Assembly: GCA_003158735.1 (NCBI GenBank)
Contig: PMLB01000306.1
Coordinates: 1,422-48,255, forward strand
Source of the DNA: Myxococcales bacterium
GTDB lineage: Bacteria; Myxococcota_A; Polyangia; Fen-1088
Direction: 5' to 3'
DNA: 46,834 bases
Both the position numbers and the translations under genes were made by a program. Shown here one piece after another: positions 9,143-23,867 of this stretch (positions are counted from its first letter, which is position 1; the number at the start of each line of letters is the position of its first letter). The notes beneath the pieces were generated by a model. That model had not been told where the DNA came from, searched no databases, and saw only the letters and a list, made by a program, of their open reading frames with translations.

Positions 9143-11677
9143 CTAACTTCCCGTGGCCGCCCGCCGGTCGGTCTGCGACGACGGTGCGCTGAGGTAGTCG
9201 GGCAGCGTGCGCCCGGCGCCCTGCAACCACGCGCGTGCCAGCCGCCGGCCGAGCACCCGGTCGGCCGAGGTGAGCATGCGGTAGGCGGCCTCGCGCACCA
9301 GCTTGTTGCGGACCCGGTACGCCACCTCGCCGCCGTTCGCTTGCCTCTGCACCAGGTCGCGCATGACCAGGTTCTCCAGCCACTCGCCCATTTCGCGGTG
9401 GCTGGCATCGCCCAACACCGCAACCAGCGCCTCGGCCGAGAAGAACTTGTCACCGTACAGGCTCGCCGCGCGCAGCACCCGCCGTACCTCGGGGGACAGG
9501 CAATCGAAACGCGCTTCGACCGCGGCCAGCACCACGTCCGGCACGCCCGCCCGGCCCGCTGCGATGGCGTCCGCCATCTCTTCCAGAAACATAGGATTGC
9601 CTTCCCAGCGCTCGAGCACGAAGTGCTCGGCCTCGGCCGTCAGGGGGGGAGTACGCAGGCGCAGCACGCTCTGGCCGGCCTTGCGTGGCAAGGGTGCCAA
9701 GCGGATGTACTCGACCATGCGTTCGCCCCACAAGCCGGGGAAGCGCTCCTCCACCTCCGGCCGACCCAGGGCCAGCACCAGCAGCGGCTGATCCGAGAAG
9801 AGACCCAACACCTCATCCATGACCTGCACGCTGGCCGCATCCGCCCACTGCAAATCCTCCAACACCACCACCGGCGCGCTGGCCGAGCCCTTGCCGCGCA
9901 GCCACTGCACGAACCCCCGCTTGACTTCGGCCGCCTCGCGTCCCGCGGTCGGGATGCCGGCAGCGGCAAGCAAGGAGGCCAGCAGCGCGAAATCTGATTC
10001 GGGCCGAACCAGCGTTCCCGTGCAGCGAACGATGTTCCCGGGTAGCTCCCCAGTCAGAGAAATGAACTCGCGCGCCAAACGCGTTTTCCCTGTGCCCGCT
10101 CCGCCTATCACCAGCGCCGCGCGCGCCACCCGTTCGCGTACGCATTCCTCGCGCAACGACATCAGCAAGTCCAGCTCTCGCTCCCGTCCCACGAGAGGGA
10201 TCACCTGACCGCCCACGCTGCGTGGCCGCTCTGGCCCTGCCCCACCAGTTTCGGCAAACAGCAGCGCCCCTCCATCCGCATCCCCCACCACGAAGCGGGC
10301 CGGCAAGAGGCGCCGCGTGGTTTCATCCATCCGTACCGTGCCGGCCGGCTGGTTTTGCATGAGCGCGGGCAAGGAATCCATGAGACGGCCAACCGGAAGC
10401 CGTGCCATGAAAGCCGCCCGGCCCGCCCCGATCGCGATTTTCGCGTCCGGCTCCATGTCTCGCAGCACGAGAGCGGCGCGCGCAATCTGCATGGCCTGCT
10501 CGCGCGTCGTCCCCACGGCCGGCGCGGTCACCAGAAGCGTGCGATCGATTAGGCGGTCCATCTCGCCACCCAGCGTGCGGATCGCAGCCTCCAAGGCGGC
10601 CACGCGCTCAGGGCTGTCGTCCTTGACTTCAGCCGTCTTGAGCGCGGCTTGCCAGGGGAATGCCGCGCGGGGTCCGAGGCGCCTGTCCCGCACTGTCCGT
10701 CGCGAACCATCGGCCAGCGGCCGCCGCCCCAGCGAGATCAGCATCGCACAGATAGTGCGCTCCTCCGATTCGCTGATGCAGCTGGGCCGCAACGGGGAAG
10801 GCGGCTTGGCCGATGCGGTCTCTTCGCCCAGGTCACCCAGACGCTGCGCCAGGGCGCGGAACTCATCCGCCACCGCGCTTGCCGACTGCGGCCGCGCCGC
10901 CGGATCCGGTGCCAACATGCGGTGGACGATCTGCTCCAGCTCAGGCGGCACGTTCGATCGGCGCGACGACAGCGGTGCCACCGTGCCCGCGCACACCTTC
11001 TGCATCACCTCGATGGCATTGTCTCCGGTGAAAGGCGGCTCACCGGTCAGCGCCTCGTACAAGACACATCCGAGCGAGAAGATATCGGCCCGACCATCCA
11101 CGTCGTGGCGACCGCGGGCCTGCTCGGGTGATGCGTAGAGCGGCGTCCCCACGGTCGAGCCCTTGTGCGTGAATCGCTTGGGGTCGAGCACGCGGCGGGC
11201 GATGCCGAAATCGAGGATGCGCGTGTCAGTGAGCCGCCAGCCCACCAGAAAGATGTTGCTCGGCTTGATGTCGCGGTGGACCACGCCACGCTCATGGGCA
11301 GCGGCCAGCGCGTCCAACACATGATAGGCCACGTGCATGACAGCCGCAGGTCCCAGAGAGCCGCGCGACAGGCGCTCTTCCAGAGTTTCTCCCTCAAGCC
11401 ACTCCATGGCGATGAAGGGCGATCCATGGGGTGCCGTCCCTCGATCGAAATAGCGGACGATGCCCGGATGTAGCAATTCCGCCAGGAGGTGTGCCTCCTG
11501 GTCAAAACGCGCACTCTCAGTGGCGTTCCGTACGTGAAGCACTTTGAGCGCAACCACCATACCTGTCCGCCGATCGATCGCCTGATACACGGTACCCATC
11601 CCGCCCGTGCCTGCCTCGCTCTTTATCTCAAAGCGCTCCATGAAGTCCGTGCCGCCCGCTGGTGTTCGAGACTTCAC
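9143..11677 (-). CDS. Ser/Thr protein kinase (PknB type) with degenerate cyclase-like region and AAA ATPase domain
   Basis: GTGGMGTVYQA, VALKVL, HRDIKPSNIFL, DFGIA, APE-equivalent YASPEQARG; ATPase Walker A GGAGTGKT and VVLEDLQWADAAS. Confidence 0.9.
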   Translation of the reverse strand: MKSRTPAGGTDFMERFEIKSEAGTGGMGTVYQAIDRRTGMVVALKVLHVRNATESARFDQEAHLLAELLHPGIVRYFDRGTAPHGSPFIAMEWLEGETLEERLSRGSLGPAAVMHVAYHVLDALAAAHERGVVHRDIKPSNIFLVGWRLTDTRILDFGIARRVLDPKRFTHKGSTVGTPLYASPEQARGRHDVDGRADIFSLGCVLYEALTGEPPFTGDNAIEVMQKVCAGTVAPLSSRRSNVPPELEQIVHRMLAPDPAARPQSASAVADEFRALAQRLGDLGEETASAKPPSPLRPSCISESEERTICAMLISLGRRPLADGSRRTVRDRRLGPRAAFPWQAALKTAEVKDDSPERVAALEAAIRTLGGEMDRLIDRTLLVTAPAVGTTREQAMQIARAALVLRDMEPDAKIAIGAGRAAFMARLPVGRLMDSLPALMQNQPAGTVRMDETTRRLLPARFVVGDADGGALLFAETGGAGPERPRSVGGQVIPLVGRERELDLLMSLREECVRERVARAALVIGGAGTGKTRLAREFISLTGELPGNIVRCTGTLVRPESDFALLASLLAAAGIPTAGREAAEVKRGFVQWLRGKGSASAPVVVLEDLQWADAASVQVMDEVLGLFSDQPLLVLALGRPEVEERFPGLWGERMVEYIRLAPLPRKAGQSVLRLRTPPLTAEAEHFVLERWEGNPMFLEEMADAIAAGRAGVPDVVLAAVEARFDCLSPEVRRVLRAASLYGDKFFSAEALVAVLGDASHREMGEWLENLVMRDLVQRQANGGEVAYRVRNKLVREAAYRMLTSADRVLGRRLARAWLQGAGRTLPDYLSAPSSQTDRRAATGS

Positions 11678-11719
11678 TGGTCACCTAATCGGCACGAAGA
11701 TTGGCCCTCTTGAGGCAGC

Positions 11720-11748
11720 TTGACAAGCACCCATGTTACATCTATCTT
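11720..11748 (+). promoter_or_regulatory. Predicted sigma70-type promoter of the ArsR-methyltransferase/metH operon
   Basis: Perfect TTGACA (11720-11725), 17-nt spacer, TATCTT (11743-11748), 17 nt before the ATG at 11766. Confidence 0.5.
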
Positions 11749-11765
11749 CCCATCAGGATTGTCGG

Positions 11766-12763
11766 ATGGATACAATCGGATCAGCCGTTGATCTACTTCG
11801 CCTTTTTGGTGACTCTACACGTCTGCGGCTTGTTTCTCTGCTGGAAAAAAACGAGCTTACAGTTGCTGAAATTACCAAGATTACTCAGCTGCCCCAGTCG
11901 CGGGTGTCAACGCATCTAGGCAAGCTGCGTGACGCGGGTGTACTGCGCGACCGGCGCGAAGGCGCGCTGGCCTACTACGCGACGAACGACGGCAGCGCAC
12001 CGGCCAGCGTGCTCAAGCTGTGGACGCTGCTGGGTCGCGAGCTGGACGAGCCACTTCTGCGCAGTGATCAGGAGCGCTGTCAGGCTGTGCTGCGGGCGCG
12101 GCAGGGTACCGCCAATTGGCCCGAAGCTGTGGCCGGTCAGATGGAGCGGCACTACTCACCAGGTCGGACCTGGGAGGCTACCGCGATCGGCATGATGGGC
12201 CTTTTGCACCTGGGCGACGTGCTGGATGCCGGCTCGGGCGACGGAACCATCGCCGCCCTTCTGGCTTCGCGCAGCCGCCGCGTGACCTGCCTGGACATCA
12301 GCCCCAAGGTGTTGCAAGCCTGTCGTAAGCGGCTGCAGGGACTGGACAACGTGGACTTTGTGCTGGGTGATGTCCAGGGGTTGCGATTCGCGGATGCGAG
12401 CTTCGATCAGGTGCTGCTGCTCAACCTGTTGACCTACGCGACCGATCCCGCGCGGGCTCTGGCCGAGGCGGCGCGCGTGCTCCGGCCAGGTGGCGATCTA
12501 GTCGTGACCACGCTAGCAGCCCATGAGCAGCGCGAAGTGACCGCCGGTTACGGCCACGTACAGGTTGGCTTCCGGCCGCAGGCGTTGCGGGATTGGCTGA
12601 CCGAAGTCGGGCTGGTCGTGGACCGCTGCGAGGTAACCTCGCGGGAAAAGCGAGCACCGCATTTCGCCGTGGTGAGCGCCTTCGCGCGCAAGGCTTCGAG
12701 CCGGACCGGCACGCGCAAGCCGACAGACGAAACCGGATCGCCCGCCGAGAAAGAAGGGCCCTC

Positions 12764-12767
<4 letters not shown>
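11766..12767 (+). CDS. ArsR-family HTH fused to a SAM-dependent methyltransferase (SahR-like regulator)
   Basis: N-terminal w[61 protein letters not shown]-terminal motif [20 protein letters not shown] overlap with metH. An alternative start is 11733. Confidence 0.85.
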
Positions 12768-16441
<3,674 letters not shown>

Positions 16442-16451
16442 GGCGTGTCTG

Positions 16452-17147
16452 ATGGGTGCCGAGATTGCCTTCCGCCTCAACTTGGTGCACGGCCGGTGCG
16501 TGGGTGTTCGCATACCAAGTGAGGTGGACGAGAAGGTCTTGGCAGAGTTGGTTCCCGAGGAACGCAGCTTCTTGTCAACCCTGGCTTCCGGCCGTCACCC
16601 AAGCTGGGTCGCCGGCCGGCTCGCCCTGCGCGAGGCATTTCGTGACCTCGGTATCGAGCCCGGCCCCATCCTCGTCACCCGGCGCGGAGCACCGGCACTG
16701 CCGTGCGACCTGGTCGGCTCCATCAGCCACAAGCGCACGCTGGCGGTCGGGCTGGCGGCCCGTCGCGAGAACGGCGCCCGCATCGGCGTGGACCTGGAAA
16801 CCCGCCCGCCCGCCTTCGCTTCGGCGCAGGAGGCCCAGGTCCACCAGGACGTACGCGCGCGTGTGCTCACCCCGGACGAGCTGGCTCGGCTTGAGCGCGT
16901 GCCCGAGGAGCACCGCCGGCGCACGGTCATCCTGCACTTCTCGCTCAAGGAGGCTCTGTACAAGGCCATCGATCCGCTGGTGGGCCGGCACGTGGCGTTT
17001 CACGAGGCCAGCATGTCCCCGTTGCCCGACGGCTCTGCATCCGTCGTGCTGGCCCTGTCCGAAAACGATGGCTGCTTCGCCGTCACCGCCTTCTGGACCG
17101 AGGTCGAGGATCACTTCCTCACCACGGCCCGCGTACTGCGAACCTAG
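16452..17147 (+). CDS. 4'-phosphopantetheinyl transferase superfamily protein
   Basis: GSISHKRTLAVGLA, IGVDLETR, FSLKEALYKAI. Confidence 0.85.
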   Translation: MGAEIAFRLNLVHGRCVGVRIPSEVDEKVLAELVPEERSFLSTLASGRHPSWVAGRLALREAFRDLGIEPGPILVTRRGAPALPCDLVGSISHKRTLAVGLAARRENGARIGVDLETRPPAFASAQEAQVHQDVRARVLTPDELARLERVPEEHRRRTVILHFSLKEALYKAIDPLVGRHVAFHEASMSPLPDGSASVVLALSENDGCFAVTAFWTEVEDHFLTTARVLRT

Positions 17148-17244
17148 CAGCCACTCCGGGGAATCGAAGTTAGCTATTCCCCCTGCGGGGGCTTCGGGAC
17201 GGACAACCCACCCCACCTCGCCCCGCGCGCTTCGCGCGCCCTCG

Positions 17245-17362
17245 TCACCACAGAGGTCACAGAGGCCACAGAGCCGGACCGGAAAGGGAAGGGTTGGGTT
17301 CTGTCCGATCCGAACCCATTCTTCCCTTCCGACCTCTGTGTTCTCTGTGCTCTCTGTGGTGA
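17245..17362. mobile_element. MITE-like 118-bp near-palindrome with GxxExxY-element termini
   Basis: Left end TCACCACAGAGGTCACAGAGGCCACAGAG; reverse complement of the right end TCACCACAGAGAGCACAGAGAACACAGAG; the inner arms are also near-complementary (CGGAAAGGGAAGGGTTGGGTT / AACCCATTCTTCCCTTCCG). Confidence 0.75.
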
Positions 17363-17376
17363 AAAAGCTAGCCTGA

Positions 17377-18189
17377 TCACCGAAGCACGCGGAACTGGGC
17401 TCGAAACTGCTTCCAGTCGAGGTCGATAGGCCTTGGCTTGCCGGGCCAGTTCGCCGACGCCTGTTCGGATAGCTGCACGCGCTCGTCGAAGCCTGGGTGA
17501 GTGCTGATGTACTGGAGCACCGCCGGGTCTTCGTCCTTGTCTCCCCGAATCCGTCGCAGGGCGTCCGCCAGCGCCTTGGGATCGATGTCCGAGGCAGCCA
17601 GCACGCGCAAGGCTTCTTCGTCGGCGGCCAGCTCCTGCTGCCGGCTGAAACCGCTGCTCACCAGCCGGTGCATCAGGCGTCCAGTGACGCCATCTCCGCG
17701 ACCACCCCCGACCATGGCAAACAGCGCAGCCAGGCCCAGTTCGCGCTTCAGGACTTGCATGGGATCCCGGTGTATCGCATGCGCGATCTCGTGCGCCAGG
17801 ATCGCGGCCAGTTCCTCGGGTGACTCCAGCCTGCGCAGGAGGCCCGAGTACACCAAGATGATGTTCCCTGGCAAGCACACGGCATTCACTGTGCTCGAAT
17901 CGATGAGGTAACTCTCGATGGGATAGGAAAGCGCGCCCAGCGCCGGGCTGAGACGATCCTGGACCTTGCGCAGGCCTGCTTTGACCGCAGCCTCGTCGTT
18001 GGCGTCGGCGATCACTTCTCGACGCAACAGTTCCCGCAGCTTCCCCTCGGTCCGATGCATGAGGGAAGTCTCGTCCTGCGCGAGGCTGTGGGTCTTCGAT
18101 GCCGGCCACAGTCGCCACACGCCGTAGACGGCCAAGCCGACCCCGGCATAGAGCGCGAGCAGAAGGAGAACTTCCCGCAAGATTCGCAT
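17377..18189 (-). CDS. M48-family zinc metalloprotease
   Basis: LAAILAHEIAHAIHRD (HExxH); N-terminal TM MRILREVLLLLALYAGVGLAVYGV; EELAADEEALRVL. Confidence 0.9.
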   Translation of the reverse strand: MRILREVLLLLALYAGVGLAVYGVWRLWPASKTHSLAQDETSLMHRTEGKLRELLRREVIADANDEAAVKAGLRKVQDRLSPALGALSYPIESYLIDSSTVNAVCLPGNIILVYSGLLRRLESPEELAAILAHEIAHAIHRDPMQVLKRELGLAALFAMVGGGRGDGVTGRLMHRLVSSGFSRQQELAADEEALRVLAASDIDPKALADALRRIRGDKDEDPAVLQYISTHPGFDERVQLSEQASANWPGKPRPIDLDWKQFRAQFRVLR

Positions 18190-18190
18190 T

Positions 18191-18691
18191 TCAGAAACCC
18201 GCGGGAGGAAGATTGCGGTGCGCCGGGCTGCCGTCGAGCGCGATGGCATGGGGGCCGTAGTAGCGTGCATAGGCCCAGCGCCCGAATACCAAGAAGTAGT
18301 GAACGCGTCCCTTGGCCGCCAAGACACAAGCGTAGATGCTCGACGCCAGATACATCAAGTTGGTCACCACCGCGAACCCCACGTAGGGCCAGAAGAAGCG
18401 CGGCAGGTCGCGATTCAGGATCAGCACGTAGTCGATGAACATGCCGACGCCGATCATGTTGATCAGCGTGGTCGGGATTTGCGAGGTGCAGGCCTGAAAG
18501 CAATGAAAGGCCACGAAGCGGTTCTTCTTGCGATTAATGAGAAAGTAGACCCACGCTGCAATCAGGTTCAACGACGGGATGGGAAGGCCCGCGCCCCAGG
18601 CCGCGAAGTTCATCAAGTACGCGGCCAGGGCGTCGTCCTTTTCTCGTTGCGACAGTTCGTGAGGCTGGGGAAGGGCGATGGTTTCCGTCAC
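18191..18691 (-). CDS. DUF4870-like integral membrane protein
   Basis: Polytopic; WVYFLINRKKNRFVAFHCFQA resembles the DUF4870 signature. Confidence 0.6.
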   Translation of the reverse strand: MTETIALPQPHELSQREKDDALAAYLMNFAAWGAGLPIPSLNLIAAWVYFLINRKKNRFVAFHCFQACTSQIPTTLINMIGVGMFIDYVLILNRDLPRFFWPYVGFAVVTNLMYLASSIYACVLAAKGRVHYFLVFGRWAYARYYGPHAIALDGSPAHRNLPPAGF

Positions 18692-18722
18692 TACGTGCCT
18701 GCGAAGGAAATGTGGGGCTTGA

Positions 18723-19334
18723 CTAAATTGCCACGGGTTCGGCAGCCGTGATCGGCTTGCCAGAGAATGGTGGGTAGCTGTCCGTCATGTTGGCCATGTA
18801 GATGTTCAGCCGGAGCATCCAGCGCAAGGTCCCCACGTTGAACTGGAACCAGCTCTCGGGAATCCTTCCCGAGAACAGAATCGACCACCAGGAGAGGAAG
18901 TTGAGGAAGGCCGTCGCGACCATGCGCAACCAGAGACAGATGCCGTGCGGGATGGTGACGTAGATGAAGCCCAGGAACGTGCGCAAGAGCAGGGTTCCGC
19001 GACTCAGCGACTGGGGATAGGGGACGTCCAAGGAGATGGCCGGGTGGCTACCGGCGATTCCGATGGCCGGATAGCCGTCGGCCAGGTTCCAGGTCACAGC
19101 GTTGAGTCGCATGTTCCACGCCAGCAGCTTGACGTGGAATTCGAAGAAGGAGGCCGGATAGCGGCCGGTGAGCAGAATCACCCACCACGCGATGAAGTGC
19201 AGGATGGCCGACCAGATGCCCACGAAGAACAGGACCAGGACATGCGGCACCGTGATGTACAGCCAGCCGAAGAGCGTGCGCAGGAGAAGCTCGCTGCGCG
19301 AATAGGACTCCTGCTGAGTGATGTCGAAGTTCAT
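18723..19334 (-). CDS. DUF4389 membrane protein with two internal repeats
   Basis: Repeat 1 LLLRTLFGWLYITVPHVLVL...WWVILLTGRYPASFFEFHV; repeat 2 LLLRTFLGFIYVTIPHGICL...WWSILFSGRIPESWFQFNV. Confidence 0.8.
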   Translation of the reverse strand: MNFDITQQESYSRSELLLRTLFGWLYITVPHVLVLFFVGIWSAILHFIAWWVILLTGRYPASFFEFHVKLLAWNMRLNAVTWNLADGYPAIGIAGSHPAISLDVPYPQSLSRGTLLLRTFLGFIYVTIPHGICLWLRMVATAFLNFLSWWSILFSGRIPESWFQFNVGTLRWMLRLNIYMANMTDSYPPFSGKPITAAEPVAI

Positions 19335-19445
19335 TGGGCCTCCTTCAGCAAGAGACTGGGCTCAGCTCTCGCCCCGAATAGCGAGCCAATCATTTGACGT
19401 CCGCGGGAAGATTCTGTCAACCGATGGTGCTAAAAGACGGGGGCT

Positions 19446-19754
19446 ATGCCGCGCATTCAACCCGACGAGGTCCGAACCATTGCGACGCTCGCCCGCCTGC
19501 GCCTGTCGCCGGAGGAGATCGAGCGCATGACCCATGAACTGGACGCGATCCTCGAATATATCGACACGGTGAAGAACCTGGACACGGGCGACACTGAGCC
19601 CATGACCCACGCCGTGCCCTTCGACTGTCCCCTGCGGCAGGACGAGCCCATGCCCTCGCTGTCGGTGGAGGACGCTCTCCAGAACGCGCCCCGGCGACGC
19701 GATTCCTTTTTCGAGGTGCCGCGCATCGTGCCCGGCTCAGGCGAGGGATCCTAG
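19446..19754 (+). CDS. gatC: Asp-tRNA(Asn)/Glu-tRNA(Gln) amidotransferase subunit C
   Basis: VRTIATLARLRLSPEEIERMTHELDAILEYIDTVKNLDT; followed directly by gatA. Confidence 0.95.
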   Translation: MPRIQPDEVRTIATLARLRLSPEEIERMTHELDAILEYIDTVKNLDTGDTEPMTHAVPFDCPLRQDEPMPSLSVEDALQNAPRRRDSFFEVPRIVPGSGEGS

Positions 19755-19756
19755 CC

Positions 19757-21228
<1,472 letters not shown>

Positions 21229-21232
<4 letters not shown>

Positions 21233-22668
21233 GCGTCGACCGATATGAGGCCGTCATTGGGTTGGAGGTGCACGTGCACCTGGCCAGCCGTTCCAAGATC
21301 TTCTCGTCGTCGTCGACTACCTTCGGCGAGCAGCCCAATTCCTGCACCGATCCCGTGTGTTTGGGCCTGCCGGGTGCGCTGCCGGTGCTCAATCGGGCCG
21401 TGGTGGACGCGGCGGTGCGCCTGGGCCTGGCCGTGGGTTCGCATATCCGGCCGCGCTGTCGTTTCGCGCGCAAACACTACTTCTACCCGGATCTGCCCAA
21501 GGGGTTTCAGATCTCGCAATACGAAGAACCCTTGTGCGAAGGCGGCGCGGTGGAATTCCGCCTGGCAGGGGAAGCACGCACCGTGCGCCTGACCCGCATC
21601 CACCTGGAGGACGACGCGGGCAAGAACATTCACGATGATTCGGGCGTCAGCTTCGTGGATTTCAATCGTGCGGGCGTGCCCTTGGCCGAGATCGTGAGTG
21701 AGCCCGACATTCGCTCGTCGGAAGAAGCGGCCGAGTACATGCGCGCGCTGCGCACCCTGGTGCGAACCCTGGGGATCAGCGACGGCAACATGGAGGAAGG
21801 ATCGCTTCGCTGCGATGCCAACGTGTCGCTGCGATTGCACGGCGCCGAAAAGCTCGGTACCAAGGCCGAGCTGAAGAACATCAACTCATTCAAGCACGTG
21901 CGCGAGGCCATCGAGCACGAGATCCGGCGCCAGGCTGTCATCCTGGATCGGGGCGAGGCGGTGGTGCAGGAAACCCGGCTGTGGGATCCGGAGCGCGGCC
22001 TCTCGCAATCCATGCGCAGCAAAGAGCACGCGCATGACTACCGTTACTTTCCCGAGCCTGACCTGCCGCCGCTGGCCGTGGATCAAGCCTGGATCGATCG
22101 AGCTCGGGCATCGCTGCCCGAGTTGCCCGAGAAGCGCTTTCGCCGCTACACCGAGACCCTGGGCCTGTCCGCGCAAGACGCGGGCGTGCTGGCCTCCGAG
22201 CGCGAGATCGCGGACTACTTCGACGCCGCAAGCAAGTCCTGCCTCGCGCCGGCCAAGAAAGTGGCCAACTGGATCATCAACGAGGTGCTGGCCCGCGTGG
22301 GCGATCCGCGCGCGCTGGCTGCCGCGGCTTTGCCCGTGCCAGCGTCGGCACTGGCCGAGCTGGTGGATCTGGTCGAAAGGGGCACGCTGTCAGGCAAGCT
22401 GGCCAAAGACGTGTTCGGTCGCATGTGGCAGGAAAAGCGACGAGCCGGCGACATCGTGGCCAGCGAGTCGGTGGCGCTGGTGTCCGATGCCGGCCTCATC
22501 GAAGAGACCTGCAAGAAGATCGTCGCCGCGCACCCGGACGAGGTGGCGCGCTTTCGCGCCGGCCAAAGCAAGCTGCTCGGCTTCTTCGTGGGCAAGGTGA
22601 TGAAGGAAATGGCCGGCAAAGCCGACCCCAAGACAGCGAACGAAATCCTGCAGAAGCTGCTGGGGTAG
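21229..22668 (+). CDS. gatB: Asp-tRNA(Asn)/Glu-tRNA(Gln) amidotransferase subunit B
   Basis: YEAVIGLEVHVHL, CLGLPGALPVLN, YFYPDLPKGFQISQYE, DYRYFPEPDLPP; ATGA overlap with gatA. Confidence 0.97.
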
Positions 22669-22673
22669 GGGGG

Positions 22674-23729
22674 TCAGTCGCACACCCCGATTTCCGAGAT
22701 CGTGGTCTCGACCGCGAAGTCGGACCCGGTCACGTGTCGCTCGGCGAAGAAGATGTTCATGGGGTAAAGCTCGCCCTTGTTTAGGCCGAGCGTGGCAGCT
22801 TGGGCATCGAGATCCACGGTCTGGCTCTCGGTCGAGTGGATGCCGCCTAGATCGATCGCGAGCTTGCGGTTGATGAACACCCAGACGTCGTCGTCGCCGG
22901 AGAAAGTGAAGGTTTCGCCGCCCTGGTAACGAAAGCGGGTCGGTATCTCGACGGTGAAGTGATAGTTGTGCGGCTCCCCTTCGTTGCCGAAAAGCTGATT
23001 GTCGATGGGGAAGAAAGCCATGTCTTGGTAGGCATAGACGCCCGTCTCGGTTGGAGATGGCGAAAGCGGCAGACTGATGGTGGTCGTGAGGTTCACGCCG
23101 GGGACGTCCCTATACCACTCGTTGAAAGTATCCGGGCCGCTGACCGAATGGGAGACCCCGCTGTAGACAGGCTTGTCGTCGGGCCCCAGGTCTGGAGTCA
23201 CGATGCCACGGTCGTCGTATAGCCATTGCAGCGGTTCCATGTCCGGAAAGCTGGTGTGGAAGTCGCGAATCGTGGCCACCAGCGTGGGCTGCTTGGGCAG
23301 CGGGGCATCGCACGTCCCCCACAGGTTGTTGGTGCAGGTCCGAGTGCCACTGCCGCAGACGCTGGCGCAGGTCTCCACAACCGGCGCGACCTCACAGTTC
23401 CCCTTCTTCTCGTTTTCGCAAAGCTGAGTGCCCTGGCCGCAGTCGTTGCTACAAGGAAGCTGGGTGCTGGGGATGACGCAGGCCTTCCACTGCTCGTTCT
23501 CGCATTCCTGGGTTCCCTCCCCGCACACGCCTTGACACGGACGCGTAACGGGAGATACCTCGCAACCCTGCCAGGCGCCCATGCGGCAGGTTTGCACGCC
23601 TTCGCCGCATGCCGTCGAACACGCGCGAGTTTGGCCAGCCGTTGCGCAGAGGTCGACGTGCAGGCCGTGGGCGTGGCAAGCAGCGGCACCAAGCAAGGCT
23701 GTCGCGAGCAGCAGATTGGGGGCTGTCAT
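22674..23729 (-). CDS. Secreted protein with tandem Cys repeats and a fibro-slime domain
   Basis: Four C..xCGxGTxxCxxxxWxxC-like repeats, then FTFSGDDDVWVFINRKLAIDLGGIHSTESQTVDLD. Confidence 0.8.
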   Translation of the reverse strand: MTAPNLLLATALLGAAACHAHGLHVDLCATAGQTRACSTACGEGVQTCRMGAWQGCEVSPVTRPCQGVCGEGTQECENEQWKACVIPSTQLPCSNDCGQGTQLCENEKKGNCEVAPVVETCASVCGSGTRTCTNNLWGTCDAPLPKQPTLVATIRDFHTSFPDMEPLQWLYDDRGIVTPDLGPDDKPVYSGVSHSVSGPDTFNEWYRDVPGVNLTTTISLPLSPSPTETGVYAYQDMAFFPIDNQLFGNEGEPHNYHFTVEIPTRFRYQGGETFTFSGDDDVWVFINRKLAIDLGGIHSTESQTVDLDAQAATLGLNKGELYPMNIFFAERHVTGSDFAVETTISEIGVCD

Positions 23730-23867
23730 GACCGATCCAGGATACTCCCCCAGGGCCAACAAATCCCCATATCAAACTGCCACCCTGTTCTTCGGTGAAC
23801 GTGTACACTGCGCTTCGTCCGGACGAGGGCCGGGCCAACCAAACGTAACGAGACGAGGAGAGAGAAC

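Noticed and set aside
12593-12763. 57-aa N-terminal extension of metH
   Set aside because: Overlaps the ArsR-methyltransferase coding region in another frame; [11 protein letters not shown] at 12764 is the natural start with ATGA coupling.
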